From NCBI RefSeq assembly GCF_001581005.1, contig NZ_LHZV01000063.1:62001-126000 (forward strand): a DNA stretch of 64,000 bases, in the 5' to 3' direction. Positions 63,903-64,000 of this stretch are shown piece by piece. The stretch comes from Acetobacter orleanensis (lineage in GTDB: Bacteria; Pseudomonadota; Alphaproteobacteria; Acetobacterales; Acetobacteraceae). Under the pieces are notes generated by a model, which made no database searches, had not been told where the DNA came from, and saw nothing but the letters and a program-made list of their open reading frames with translations. Each line of letters opens with the position of its first letter. The stretch's first letter is position 1. A program made the position numbers and the translations under genes.

Positions 63903-64000
63903 GTGACAGAAAAAATGAAACGATTTTCCAGATCACTGGTCAGTCTTTTCCATATGTTCGGCGGCCTGATCCTCTACTGGGGTATGCTGCTTGTTTTTGG
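63903..64000 (+). CDS. Membrane protein, partial (start only)
   Basis: A frame opening at a GTG (63903) or the ATG at 63915 runs off the right edge. The first residues are basic (KRFSRS) and then strongly hydrophobic (LFHMFGGLILYWGMLLVFG), like a signal anchor or first membrane helix. Too short to name. Confidence 0.45.
   Translation, partial: MTEKMKRFSRSLVSLFHMFGGLILYWGMLLVF

Overview
This window reads as chromosomal DNA of an alphaproteobacterium, most likely an acetic acid bacterium (Acetobacteraceae, Acetobacter or a close relative). The call is inference from gene content: a zapE-odhA-odhB-lpd 2-oxoglutarate dehydrogenase cluster with no sucCD beside it, the plsY-dprA-topA-rnr block, DUF1491, DUF2125, DUF3035 and DUF3597 proteins, and GC-rich third codon positions throughout. 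Genes are tightly packed with many 4-bp ATGA/GTGA overlaps. I see no rRNA, tRNA, CRISPR array, prophage or intact insertion sequence.

Layout. 1-3.1 kb (minus): DUF2125 protein, a methyltransferase, then an unusually AT-rich gap with DnaA-box-like sequences, and plsC. 3.2-5.3 kb (plus): ahcY and a DUF3597 protein. 5.4-14.0 kb (minus): L,D-transpeptidase, then the 2-oxoglutarate dehydrogenase genes (lpd, odhB, odhA) and zapE. 14.1-17.0 kb: an AhpD-like protein and comEC. 17.0-30.0 kb (plus): a nearly gapless run gltX-pyrB-pyrC-plsY-dprA-topA-rnr-S41 protease-DUF1491, joining tRNA charging, pyrimidine synthesis, lipid synthesis, DNA uptake and topology, and RNA decay. 30.0-34.8 kb: an OmpA-family protein behind a CRP-type operator, cysK divergent from an Rrf2 regulator, a lipoprotein, a structured intergenic element that may be a small RNA, and a secreted protein. 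34.9-37.9 kb (plus): parE and an rhtA-like exporter.

38-40.4 kb looks like an accessory islet: an O-methyltransferase divergent from an AraC regulator, with ordered operator-like repeats between them and an IS5-type transposase remnant on one side. 40.4-52.9 kb (minus): a solitary nuoM, mutL, DUF3035 lipoprotein, lspA, ileS, ribF, the methionine-salvage genes mtnC-mtnD-mtnB, tatA, a CHAP lipoprotein and recX. 53.1-62.1 kb (plus): argD, argF, a small protein, hslO, a lipoprotein, hrpB, an HtrA-type protease and an unannotated 53-residue membrane protein with its own promoter and terminator. 62.2-64 kb: an aldo/keto reductase, holC and the start of a membrane protein cut by the window end.

Most of the window is core housekeeping. 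The points most worth a second look are the dihydroorotase homologue lacking the HxH metal motif beside pyrB, the Lpd carrying an N-terminal lipoyl domain like that of OdhB, the orphan nuoM next to the islet, the candidate structured RNA at 33.8-33.96 kb, the operator architectures at 29.98 and 39.0 kb, and the small membrane protein at 61.9 kb.
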